NCBI GenBank assembly: GCA_003342815.1
Contig: PTEX01000054.1
Location: 2,328,621 to 2,392,620 of the forward strand
DNA length: 64,000 nt
Source: Eudromia elegans
Taxonomy: Eukaryota > Chordata > Aves > Tinamiformes > Tinamidae
Direction of reading: 5' to 3'
Shown: in pieces, positions 21,315 to 31,600 of the stretch
Layout of the letters: the number at the start of each line of letters is the position of its first letter
Position numbering within the stretch: position 1 is the stretch's first letter
Notes under the pieces: model-generated
Told to the model about the DNA's origin: nothing
Seen by the model: the letters and a program-made list of their open reading frames with translations, nothing else
The model's database searches: none
Position numbers and translations under genes: made by a program

Positions 21315-24300
21315 CTGGGAGAGCGGCGCCGGGTGAGCGGTGCCCGCAGCGCCCGCCGCGATGCCCCCCATGCAGTGTCCACCGCCATGCTCCCCACGCC
21401 GACCATCGTTCCCCTACACCACCCATCGTCCCCCCATGCCGCCCGCCATCCCCCCACGCCGCCCACCGCGATGCTCCCTACGCCGCCCATCGTCTCCCCG
21501 CACCGCCCATCGTCCCCCTATGCCGCCCATTGTCCCCCCACACCGCCCACCGCGATGCTCCCCACGCCACCCATCGTCCCCCCATGCTGCCCACCGTCCC
21601 CCCATGCCACCCATCGTCCGCCCACGCCGCCCATTGTCCCCCTATGCCGCCCATTGTCCCCCCACGCCGCCCACCGTGATGCTCCCCACGCCACCCATCG
21701 TCTTCCTCATGCCGCCCACCGTCCCCCCACGCCGCCCATCGTCCCCCCACGCCGCCCGCCGGCCCCGTCCGCACTTCTTGGCGCAGAAGGCGGCGCAGTC
21801 CCGTCCCACGCTCTCGCTCCAGGCCGTCTTGTAGAGCACCTGTGGGGAGAAGCACCCCGGGCTCAGCTCCCTGCCGAGCGCGGGCCCCTCGGCCCACACG
21901 TGGGGCAGCCGGCACCGGGCACTGCGGTTCCGCCCTGCTCCCGGTGCCAGCCCTTTCCGTGCCGACATGAAGAACCCTCCTGCCATGCAATATTCATGGG
22001 TTTTTTTCCTCATTTTTAGGTTAGCGCTTTAAAGTTTAATGACAATAACTTCTCTTTTCTTTGCTCCTTTCCTCACCCAGAACAACAAGGGGTCGATTTT
22101 ACTTTGAGAAGAGCGGGATGGAAATATTGTTGCTGTTCGTCTTTCATCTCGTTTCGCTGTTTAATTATTGACAGGCTCTTCTTTTTTGTTTGTTTGTTTC
22201 CCTTTCCCCCCTCCCCACTCTTTTTCTCCCTGTAATGTTAAAAATAAACCCTGGGAGCTGCAAAAGGAAGAGGAAAGCTCTAAAAGCAGCATCTTGGACC
22301 ACGAGTGATGAGGAAGCTGCAGCAGTGCCAGGAGCGTTGGCACCGCGTGGCAGAGATGCCATTCTCCATGCAGAGCAGGCCGGGAAGAGCCGGTCCCGCC
22401 TTGTCCCGTTTTCTGCCCTCGTGTCGCTTGGGCTCCCGGGCCTCATTAGAGCTCAGAGTGATTAGGCAGGAGACGGGATTAGACCTCGGCAGGGCGGCTT
22501 GTCCCCGCGTGACACCCTCCGAGGGTGACAGCCCCGAGGGTGACACCGCGCCGCAGCGATGGGGGCAGTGCCGGGCAGCACCGCGCAGCGACGGGGGCGG
22601 CGGATGCTCCCACGGGCCCTCGGGCACCCTCTTGGAGGCCTTTGCTGCCCAGGGGACGCGGCTGCTTCCAGCGGCAACCGCAGCTCTGACGCTGCAGTTC
22701 ACACAAGGCCCTGCCCGGGACGGAAGGGAACGGGGACCGAGGGGCCACCCCCGTGCCGAGTGCCGGCCCGTGCAGCACGTGGCCCACGGCACGAGGGGAC
22801 AGGTGCTCCGAGCTCCCGACCGCGGGAAGGCCCCGCTGCCCGGGGACGTCCTCGCGGCTCCCCAGCGGGTGACGGCGCCCGTGGGACGCACAGGGCGGGC
22901 GCCGCAGCGCGGGGCGGGCGCTCACCAGGAACACGAGGCAGTGCAGCAGCAGCGTGTAGAAGAAGGCGACGGTGCGAGCCGTCTTGCTGGAGAGGACGAG
23001 CCGGCCCTGCGGACACGAGCGCACGCGTCAGCACGGGGACGACGCGGGGGACCAGCGAGCCACGCGCGGAGCTCGCGACGGACCCCCCAGATCTGTGGCA
23101 CGGCGGGTGAACGCCGGGACCGGGGCGCTGCAGGTTGACACCCCTTAATTCCTCTTGTTCCCTTATCTCGAGCCTCCTTCACCCCCGACTCCTCCAGTCC
23201 CCTCTGCTCAAGTCCCCACCCGGTACCTGCTGGCAGCTCCGTGCCGCTCCATAGAGGAGCCCTGGCGGTAATTAAACCCTGCAAGTTTTTAATTCATCCT
23301 CGTGGGGAGTTTCTGACGTGCAGCCGCGGGGGACGTGGCTGAGCAGCCGCCACGGCAGGAGCTCCGGAGGCTGCACGGAGGCTACGGAGGCTGCACGGAG
23401 GCTGCAGCAACCTCCGGTCCCACAACGTCCCTCCGACGGCCCCCGTGCAGCATCCCCAACGCTGCTGGCCTTGGGGAATGGCTCTAGGTGAGGGCCATGA
23501 GGACGGGCAGGTAATGGGGGCATCTCCCACCGCGGGCTCCTCTGTCCCCAGAGCCAGCAGGCCCAGGACCAGCCTGTGGTGGTGACCAGGCCACCCGTGT
23601 CCCCCGGCCCCTGTGGCGATGGGTGCTGGGCTCCAGCTCGTGTTTTAGAGAGGCCCCCACACAGCAGCCGGAGCCGGCGGGCGCCCAGTCACTGCCCATG
23701 GCACTGCCTGCCCCATGGAGGGACCAGAGATGGAGCAACCGGAGCCCTGAGAGCAGCGGGCGAAGAAATCCTCCTCCGTCCCTAAACACCCCATTTTGAT
23801 TCCCGCTGTACGAGCTGGAGATTCACTGTGCACACAAGCAGATTCCCCAAAGCACCACGAGGGTTTTGCCCAGCCCGCTGCTAGGACCCACCGCGTTCCC
23901 TCCGAAACCCTCCCCGCTGCTCGGGGCCACGAACGGGGTCTCGCTCTGAAGCGCCCCCAGGAGCAGCCCCCGCGAGCCGCCGCTTCCCGCGTGCCTCGTC
24001 CCGCTGCTCCGCGGGGCTCGGGGCCACCCCTGTCCGTGCCGGCGCCTGCTGCGGTTTCACGCAAACGGCAACTTCGTCTAATGGCAACGTGCTCGTGTGT
24101 CCCGCGGGTGCTGCAGCCCCGCTCCGGCACGCGAACCACAGCGGGGCTTAACCCGGCCCAAAGCAGAGCCCGGCGCTGCCCCTCGGTCAGAGCAACCCTC
24201 CCTGCGACCCGCTGCACCCGGGCTTGGGAAGGAGGCAGAGGATTGAAAAAAAAATCCAATTTTGTGCTGAAGAAAATAGAGTAATAGTCATTGTGCAGCA

Positions 24301-27300
24301 CCCCAACGAGAGGAATAACGCCGCGGGGGTCCCTGCGTTCACTCACCATGCTCAGCGTGGCTTTATCCCAGGGGCTGAGGCTCAGGTATTTCCGCTGGCG
24401 CTCCTGCGAGGACACAGGGGCGCGGGTGACCCCGGGGCTCGAGGCGCCGCTCGCGGGGCCGCAAGCGCCACGAGGCCCGGCCGGGTGTCGCCTACCTTGT
24501 GGCTGAAGGAGGAGAAGGGGTCGAGGCGCTCTTCGTACTGCGACGAGTAGCGCTGCTCCGTGTCGTCCCTGCTGCCGCCCTGGGGACACGACCGGGACGG
24601 GTGAGCCGCGGCACGTGTCCCCACTCGTCCCCACGGAGCACGGGCACGGGGATGAGGGGACGGATGCTGCCCGGCCCTTCCCAAATGGGGACACTCAGAC
24701 AGAACGGAGCTATTTAGCAAAGCTCCTTGTCCTGCACGGGTGCCACCTGTGTCCCCTTTCCATGCAACAGCAGCCACCTGCCTCGCCATGGAAAGTGAGC
24801 CTGGGAATGCCGAGGATTTCGCCAGTCCCACACTCAGCTCCACGGCTGCTGGAGCAGGTAGGAGGGAGACAGCGGCCGAGGAGGAGGAAGCGGCTCTTTA
24901 ACCACCCGCCGTTATGAGCAGGGCGAAGGGCAGGGAAAACGAGGAAAACTCCTCGAAAGGAGCCAGGTATTTGGACGGGTTCAAAAAGGCTCAATCCTGA
25001 AACTCATCCCAGGCTCCAGCCCTGCAGGTAGCTCCGGACCAGGCCTGGAGGAAGCAGCAGCAGCTGCAAATCGTTTCCCTAAGTTTCTCAAGTGCAATAT
25101 CCCGAATGGCAATATGCATCGCAAAGGATTCGGGAATGCCAGCCCTGGGAACGGGACCTGCAGAGCAAGGGCTGGGCGGCTGCCAGGGCCGGGCTGCCCT
25201 CGTGCCGCGGGCCCAAGCGCACGCTGGACTTTTAAGGCGGTCCTGCCGGAGCCGTCACCCAAGCCCCATCCCCGGGGGCTCTGCGGCCGCGCGGGTGAAT
25301 CCCGGTGACAACCTCGAGCACATGTGCCCTTATGCTCCCGAACCTGATCCCCGGGTCAGCGCGCAGCCACCCCAGAGGCGCTGAGATAAGGTCCCCATTT
25401 AGGCGCTGGCCGTTCCTCCCGGGCCAGCCTTCCCGCGCCACCTCTGACCAGTATTTTTAACTCGCCACGCGCCCGGCGTGACGCGGCGGCCGCGGTGACG
25501 TCTGGGGGCCTTCGCCGCTGCCATGGCGGGCAGGGGCGGCCGCCGGGGAACACGCGCGCGCAGACCCGGTCGGCCGCGGGAGAAGCCGGCACAAATGCCG
25601 GCGCGGTTCCCTCACGGGGATATAAATAAACCCGCCAAATAAGGCCCTTTGGACCTGCGGGAGCCTCCCGTCCCGAAGAGCTGTTAAAATACGGTCAAGG
25701 AAGCGGATGAGGCCCCCAGCACGGGCAGGCAGGGGCTGCGGGTACCGCCGTGGGGCCGGCAGCGACGCCGCGATGCGGACGGGCCGCGGAGCAGCCTCCT
25801 CTGCCCCCGTGTCCCCCGTTTTAGCTACTCGCAGAGCGTGGGGAGGCTCAAACCAAGGAAGCGGCTGCATCAGCAGCCTGGACTTGCATGGATAAACCGG
25901 GATAATCGGGGGCTCTCCTGCCATCCGCGCTCGGGTCTTTTCCAGGGAATGCACTGCGGCTCGGGGCTGCCTTCTGCTCCCAGGGACTGCCTGTGGCGGC
26001 CGAGGGAAGCAGAGCAGCAGGAAGCTCCACCTGGGAATGGGTTTGTGGGTCAGGGGAGCGGGGAAAGGCGCCGGTCACAGCCCGTCACGGGCAATCGGAC
26101 ACGGCGCGCGGGAAAGCAGCTGCCGGCTTCGCTTAGCCCAGCAGGAGACATGGCGAAAGGTGCCCAAAACCAGTGACTAATGCGCTGGGAAGGACGCCTG
26201 GCCGCCACCAAGGCGGCTCCGAGGCCTCCAGCTCCGCCTGGGAGCTCACAAAGGCAGTGCAGGACCCTTCCCGCTGCCCTGGAGAAGACCCGAGCACGGA
26301 GAATGAGTCACCACGGGACTGGCCAGGCTGATTTCAGCCTCTGGCCATGGGAGTTTTTATTGCTAGAGGTCCCAGTTTAACAACGTGCGCTGTGGTCAGG
26401 CGCGAGCATCTGCAGCTGCAGCAACCGTGGGAGCATCAAAGCATCTCGCAGGGGCTCTTTCACATAGATTTTCTGACATCAGAGACGTTGGACACACTTC
26501 AATATGGTTAAAATCCTGCCCTCGTGGGAGGGAGACTGGGCAGATGGAGCCCGAGCTCCTTCCTGCCCCAAACGCCTCCAGTTCCAGACCTTTCCTGCCA
26601 GACGCGCGTGGGGCACTCGCGGTTTCCCCGTTGCCACCAGCCCTTGGGGGTGGTGGCCGGGGACCTCGGCCCGCGGAGCGCGAGGCCACTCACCCGGCCG
26701 GGGTAGCTCTGCAGGAACTTGATCTTCTCGTAGAGCTTGATGTTGTCGGCGCGCAGGCTGTCCAGCTCGCCCTGCAGCGCGTGCACCGTGTGCTGCAGCA
26801 GGCGGGTCTCCTGCGGGGCACAGCAAGGGGACAGCGTCGGGGCTTGGCAGGCGAGCGGGGGACAAACCCCACGGGGTGCAATGGGGACGTTTGCTGCAAC
26901 CACGAAGGCTTCAGCTCCAGGGCTGGTGTCTCAAGGCCAGGACTGAGCAGCATGAAGGTGACCTTGGCTCCTTGCACCCTAGAGCTCCCATAGCCTCTCC
27001 GGGGGCACCAGGGCGCCCGTGGTCAAGAGAGGACAGCAGGGAGCAGACAGATGCCCCAGATCTTCACTGCACAAACTCGGGCAGTTCCCTGCCAACGGGA
27101 GCATGTTCGCGGCCGGAGCTTGCAGAGAAGCTAATTGAACTGAGCGGAGCTGCTCGGGTGGCGCGGCGAGGCCACCAGGCTGTCCATCGATCTGCGGGCC
27201 CGGGAATGATCCCTAACGTCACGGCTGCAAAGCTGCAGGGCTCCGTGGGCACCCCGGGGCGCCCGCCCGGCCGTGCCCGGCGGATACGAGGGACACGGCG

Positions 27301-28637
27301 CGGAGCTCCTGGATGCGCCATTCCCACCGGGATGAGGAATGTGAGATTCCTCCCCATGCAGGAGGGCCTGGAGGGGACGTTTGGCCCAGAACCCACCGGT
27401 ACCACACGTTCCTGCGGCGCGGCCGAGCCTACGTACCCCCTCCAGCTCCTGGTTCCTGGCACGGAAGCGCTCCCGCTGGCTGGAAATGATGGACAAGAGC
27501 GAGTCCACCTGCCCCTCGGGGAGCGACGTGCTCGGGGGTGGCGGGTGACCTGGTGAGCAAAGTTTGGCATGAGAGACGAGCGGGCAGAGGGAGCCCGACC
27601 CCGAGGAGCAGCCAGCGCTCGTCCAACGTCCCCCCGAGGTCCCTCCCGGACGTGGGAGGATCTCACGGCATCACGGTCCTGTCCATGGGGGCTGCAACAC
27701 GAGTTACAACAGGGCTGTGCAGCTGCCACCGCAGGGTCCCGCACGCAGACAGGGACCGGGGGAGCCTCCCTGTCCATCCCTCCGGGAGGCACCTGCAGAA
27801 CCACGTCCTGCGAGGCCGGGACTCAGCCCGGCTGCACAGAGGGACTGTCCCTAGCACGGGAAGGGGGCTGCAGGTTGCTTGGCTTGGTGCAGCCGCTGCC
27901 ATGATGTTGGTTATCGAAGAGGGAGAGGAAGCGGCTTCTCTTCCATGGGAGCCGCTGCTGGTTTCATTCATTCTCTCTATGTGGCTGTGGAGCGGGAGCC
28001 AACGCAAGGACAACCCGGAGCTTGCCGGCTCCGGAGGTGAGTGTGGGGAGCTAATCCACACGGATCGTCCAGGGTCTCACGTATCTACTGCTGGGTCTTG
28101 GGCTGCAGGAGCAACTGGTCAAGGAGCAAGGGAAACCTGCGCCTAGTTAGGAGCGACCTCATCCCGCTCATCCCGCGCTGGTGGGACCAGAGACCCGGAA
28201 CTGCCGCTGCCACGTCGGGCTCTTACCATAAAACAGAGCCGTGGCCTCCTTGATGGGCTCGGGAATCCTCTCCAGGCTGTGGATGGCTGCACCCTGCACA
28301 TGAGAGACCATTAGAGGTTCCCACCCGTCCCTCCCTTGAGCCTCAGTATGGCCCTGACACCCGGGACACTGCAGGGCGCCCAGCCCTTGGAAAGGCTGGT
28401 GCTCGTCCCTTGGAGCCTGTCCCTTCCCCAGGGAGGAGGGAGAGGATGGAGAGGATGGAGAGGAGGGAGAGGAGGGAGGAAGAGGCGGGACGGGCAGTAC
28501 CTCGGCATCGGGGCGGCGCGTGGCCGACAGCGCCTGGACGGTGCTGAGGTCCTGCTCCAGCTTGGCCACCAGCTCCTTCTGCTCGGCCGCCGAGGCCGCC
28601 GCCTCCGTGAGCTGGATCTGCAGCTCGGCGCAGCGCA
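21254..28637 (-). CDS. CUX1: CASP: Golgi membrane splice form of CUX1, nine C-terminal exons
   Basis: CASP shares its N-terminal coiled coil with CUX1 but swaps the CUT repeats and homeodomain for these exons. They end in a membrane anchor, and the protein is a Golgi tethering-type coiled-coil protein related to giantin (family knowledge). Exons on the minus strand: 28637-28501, 28293-28227, 27549-27437, 26810-26694, 24579-24496, 24403-24347, 23006-22926, 21839-21775 and 21314-21254. They total 782 bases and every phase matches. The first part is coiled coil (AELQIQLTEAAASAAEQKEL, ETRLLQHTVHALQGELDSLR). Next come the conserved stretches RYSSQYEERLDPFSSF and RQRKYLSLSPWDKATLSM, then the single transmembrane span FFYTLLLHCLVFLVLY, and a short lumenal tail ending GDMWQ. 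Human CASP also has nine such exons (25-33). The shared N-terminal exons lie right of this window. Confidence 0.95.
21360..21770. repeat. 21-bp C-rich minisatellite filling the last CASP intron
   Basis: Tandem units of roughly CCCCCACGCCGCCCATCGT fill most of the 460-base intron 21315-21774. The word ATGCTCCC marks a higher-order period: it occurs at 21387, 21471 and 21555 (84 bases apart, four units), and again at 21679. The 21-base period is a multiple of three, so long meaningless open frames cross it on both strands. Confidence 0.96.
21775..21839 (-). CDS. CUX1: CASP-specific exon 8 of 9
   Basis: This 65-base exon encodes VLYKTAWSESVGRDCAAFCA followed by K and the first two bases of another Lys codon. 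This is the end of the membrane span and the start of the lumenal tail. The donor GAA|GTGCGGAC is weaker than usual and sits against a minisatellite. It is the only donor that keeps frame with the last exon (KK-FADH). Confidence 0.92.
22926..23006 (-). CDS. CUX1: CASP-specific exon 7 of 9 (transmembrane anchor)
   Basis: This 81-base exon encodes GRLVLSSKTARTVAFFYTLL followed by LHCLVFL. It holds most of the single C-terminal membrane span. The Tyr and His within the span are the polar residues noted in CASP and giantin-type anchors and linked to Golgi retention (family knowledge). The acceptor is GTCCGCAG and the donor is CTG|GTGAGCGC. Confidence 0.96.
23366..23405. repeat. 20-bp tandem duplication built on GGAGGCTGCAC
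   Basis: Bases 23366-23385 (GGAGGCTGCACGGAGGCTAC) are followed at 23386-23405 by a copy that differs only near its end. It lies within a CASP intron. Confidence 0.9.
24347..24403 (-). CDS. CUX1: CASP-specific exon 6 of 9
   Basis: This 57-base exon encodes ERQRKYLSLSPWDKATLSM, a conserved cytoplasmic motif just before the membrane span. The flanking intron on its 5' side is only 92 bases. The acceptor is TCCTCGCAG and the donor is ATG|GTGAGTGA. Confidence 0.96.
24496..24579 (-). CDS. CUX1: CASP-specific exon 5 of 9
   Basis: This 84-base exon, phase 0-0, encodes GGSRDDTEQRYSSQYEERLD followed by PFSSFSHK, a highly conserved juxtamembrane block of CASP. The donor is AAG|GTAGGCGA and the acceptor is TCCCCAG. 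Confidence 0.96.
24580..26693 (-). other. CUX1: CASP intron between exons 4 and 5
   Basis: This 2.1-kb intron is mostly unique sequence. At about 25260-25700 it contains a CpG-dense, promoter-like block, which is listed separately. I see no supported coding exon. Confidence 0.8.
25440..25640. promoter_or_regulatory. Candidate intragenic CpG promoter with CRE-like and TATA-like motifs
   Basis: Dense CpG surrounds TGACGTC at 25496-25502, the core of a CRE site. It is followed by CCATGGCGGG at 25521-25530 and TATAAATA at 25621-25628. The motifs are real, but promoter activity is only inferred. A 38-codon plus-strand frame begins at the ATG in CCATGGCGG, with no known similarity. Confidence 0.25.
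26694..26810 (-). CDS. CUX1: CASP-specific exon 4 of 9 (coiled coil end)
   Basis: This 117-base exon, phase 0-0, encodes ETRLLQHTVHALQGELDSLR followed by ADNIKLYEKIKFLQSYPGR. The FLQSYPGR motif closes the coiled coil in CASP proteins. The acceptor is CCCCGCAG and the donor is CGG|GTGAGTGG. Confidence 0.96.
26811..28226 (-). other. CUX1: CASP introns between exons 2, 3 and 4
   Basis: The introns are 26811-27436 and 27550-28226. They are GC-rich unique sequence with standard splice ends. No extra exon, repeat or RNA gene was found. Confidence 0.8.
27437..27549 (-). CDS. CUX1: CASP-specific exon 3 of 9
   Basis: The exon encodes a Pro/Ser-rich lead (HPPPPSTSLPEG) and then QVDSLLSIISSQRERFRARN followed by QELEG, which returns to coiled coil. 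The acceptor is CTCACCAG and the donor is GGGG|GTACGTAG. The phase agrees with both neighbours. Confidence 0.94.
28227..28293 (-). CDS. CUX1: CASP-specific exon 2 of 9
   Basis: This 67-base exon encodes GAAIHSLERIPEPIKEATAL followed by FY. It closely matches the mammalian CASP segment containing IPEPIKEATALFYG. The acceptor is ATGTGCAG and the donor is TATG|GTAAGAGC. Confidence 0.95.
28431..28490. repeat. GGA-rich polypurine tract next to a CASP donor
   Basis: This is a run of GAGGAGGGA and GGATGGAGA motifs on the plus strand. It gives a long polypyrimidine tract on the transcribed side, starting about 10 bases into the intron after CASP exon 1. Confidence 0.85.
28501..28637 (-). CDS. CUX1: CASP-specific exon 1 of 9 (coiled coil)
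   Basis: The exon encodes RCAELQIQLTEAAASAAEQK followed by ELVAKLEQDLSTVQALSATR and RPDAE. The acceptor is TCTTGCAG and the donor is GAG|GTACTGCC. It enters with two bases of a codon and leaves in phase 0. In transcripts that skip the CUT and homeodomain exons it joins the shared coiled-coil exons. Confidence 0.93.
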
Positions 28638-31600
28638 CTGCAAGACAGAGCCCGACACCGGGCGGCGTCACCACCGGGGCCCCTTGCGCCGGCGGCGGCA
28701 CCCGCATGGTCCCACGCCCCAGCGTTCGGGCCGGGGCGCTCCCGGAGGCTCCTGGCAGGAATTTGGACCCTTTTCTAGCCCGGAGCTGCTCCATGGCACC
28801 GGCCTCCAAACCAAAGGCTTTGCCAAGAGACCGAGACCCCACCGAGCGCTGCCCGCAGCCCCCCGAGCGGAGCCCGTCTCCCGCAGGCCCATGGGGAGCC
28901 ACTAGCAGATCTCAGACACAGCCAGAGCAGCCCCGTGGCCGCGCGAGCCCTTGGACCCAACCCCAGCCCCGGCAGGGAGCGGCCGCAGGGCTCCCCCTGC
29001 CCCTTCCCCGCTGTAATTATCGCCCTGAATCCCCGACAGCGGCAAGGCACAACCCAGGACCCCTCATTCACCAACAGCCGGGGAGCCAGAGGTGCAGGGG
29101 CTGCCGGGGAGGAGCGGGCTGGGGGAGAGGCCAGGCAGCCTCCGGGGCCTCCCGGCCCTGCAGGAGGTTGGGAAGGTGACGGGGTTGGAAGGGAAGCGAT
29201 GCTGAAACCAGCCCTGCTTTCCTGGGCACAGTTTTGCTCTTTTTGCCTGAAATTTAGATTTTCCTCCGTTTTCACAAGGCCAATGCCGGAGGCGTGGAAA
29301 GGAGGTTGCCCTTAGAGGATGCTCTGGATGCAGTGCCAGGGTCGCTCTGCTTTCGGGCGTGTTTCTCGCACCTCCCCGTCTCGCCTCGGGTGCACCGAGG
29401 AGCAGCCCCGCTGGAGGTCAGTGTTCCTCCAGCAACCGGCATCTCCGCGGGCCCAAAACTTGGGTGGCCCCGTGCAAAATATCCGCAGCAGCGAGGCCTG
29501 GAAAGAAGAAAACCTCTTCCCTACGGTTAATTATTTAATTGACTGTCTCTTTAAATTGCATTAACATTTAATTGGTAAGCCACTACTAGCCAAAGACGGG
29601 CCCAATTCTGCACAAGTCAGCGCCGATCAACTCGAGAGGGACCCAAGCTCGTCCAAAGAGGCCCCGGGAGCTCTGAGCTCCTGGAAGCGGAGCCGGGTGT
29701 CCTTCCCCGGCCCATGGAATCCCATCACCCGGTGACACCCTGTTACAGGCAAATCAGAGACCTGCAGCAGAAGCTTTCCTGGCTCCTGAGTTTGCCCTGA
29801 ATGATGTTTCAACCCTTGAGCTAAATACACCCAAGTTTTCGGTTTGCTCAGGAGAAAAAAAGGTCACCAAAGAAACAACCGTCCCCGTTCTAGAACAAAA
29901 CGTGTCCTTCCTTCCCTCGGGTGCCAGGCTGTTAGCTCTGGCCCCTCCAGCCTTCCACAATCCTTCCACAGAAACAAGAAAGCCCGAGACCCGCCTAACA
30001 CAGAAGGCAACCGAGACGCACAGAGCTGCTCTCTGATCTCCCTTCTCCATGGATGTCCTGTTTTAATCAGAGCTTTGACTTATTTATTTCTTTAAAGGGC
30101 AGTTGCCACCTGCAGTCTCAGCACTTCTCTGCAGCTGATCCTTGGCCTCCAGCAGCAGGTAGAGGTTCTCGCCCCGGCGGGCAGGTCAGTTCAAGCATGG
30201 AGCCTTTGTCCTCTCCGGGCTGCTGGGCTTGAAAGGCTTCTCCCTGACCCTTCAGAGGTGCAAACACTTCAAAGGCTGCTAAAGATGGAGAAGTTCTGTG
30301 AGAAGATAATGGGACAACGAAGGTGAAGCCCTAAGGCAACCAGGATTTTGAACTATGCATCTGGATGCTCAAACTCCCTCCTGCCTGAGGCCACAGAAAA
30401 AACAAGCCCAGTTTGCAGGGCCCAACGTTTCTGTTGTTTTATGGACAAAAGTGATGAAGGGCAGTGAGTTGACAACCCGACAGAGGCAGAGGTCCTGCCC
30501 GTGAGCTGCTATTCCAGACGTGGGTGCTGGTCATCAGCCTGATGAGAGTCCAGCAAAAGCAAGGAGAGAGATCAAGGATTCCGCAAGGAACCACCCGCCT
30601 TGGGTCACCCAGGAAGAGTAACAACATTGGCAAGGGTCTTGAAACGATCCCAGCGAGCTGAAACAGGAGTGATTAAGGTTGTCCTCTGCTCCGAGGGGAT
30701 GCACAGAAGACCTGGTCTGGTGCAGTCCAGGCATCTCCAACCCCCATCTGAGGAGCGCAGCCAGGGCTGGTGCGGCCCAGAGCTGTTTCCTACAAGATTA
30801 ATTCCATAGAAAGGATACGTGGGTAAGGACAGGAGTGGCTCAAGCAGAGAGAAAATAGCCCCTAATTAAGCTGGGAATAAAAGATTCAGGTCAATCTCAC
30901 ACTCCTTTCATTCTGGAGACCCTGGTCAGTCTCACACTCCTCCCGAACTGCAAGTTGGAGTTCTTGTAGTGATCATCAAGGGGCAGAAGCAACCGGTGAA
31001 GGCTCCGAGCGCAGGTTTCGGGGTGGCTCCAAGGCCAGCCCACGTGCGGCCTCGCCAGGAGCTCGAGCGAGGCCGGTGCCGCCGCAGAGCAGGAGCAACT
31101 TGGGCTCCCGTAACGAGCCCCAGCAACTGGGCTCCCTTGGCGAACCCGCCAAAATAAACAGCATCTGTTTTCACAGATGGAGAAAATTAAGACATACTAG
31201 CAACTTAGTTTGAAGTTATAAGGCCAGACATAAATAAATGAGAGGCAATCTTTCCATAAGATGGTGGCTCGATTACTGACGACGCAGACAGATGAATAAA
31301 TCACCTTAGGGTGAGATAGGCTGCAACTTGCTACCCATCCCTGAGCCTCCGGTAACTGCTCATGTGTATCCTCATGGCCCCAAGGAAACGAGAGGTAAGT
31401 GATATTGCTGATGGGACGCAGGAGCACACGCAGGGGCAGTTACTGCAAATTAGCTGATGCTCTGCAACATCCCACCCCCATTTGCCTTATGGTAAGTTTT
31501 TAATCTGCTCCCATTGCTGTCTGGGCTCCTTGGATTTACATAACTGTAAAAAACCCCAGGAAAACAAGACAAGAAGGGATGGGGCCCGCTAGCAGCTTGC

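Larger units (their letters stand above)
21840..24346 (-). other. CUX1: CASP introns between exons 6, 7 and 8
   Basis: The introns are 21840-22925 and 23007-24346. The first has an AT-rich T-tract island (21990-22260) and a CpG-dense end (22480-22920). The second holds a perfect 20-bp tandem duplication at 23366-23405. No other exon was found. Confidence 0.8.

Noticed and set aside
21093..22019. 308-codon plus-strand open frame with PPTPPIVPPHRP-like repeats
   Set aside because: It runs through the 21-bp intron minisatellite and over real CASP exons on the other strand. It is a composition artefact.
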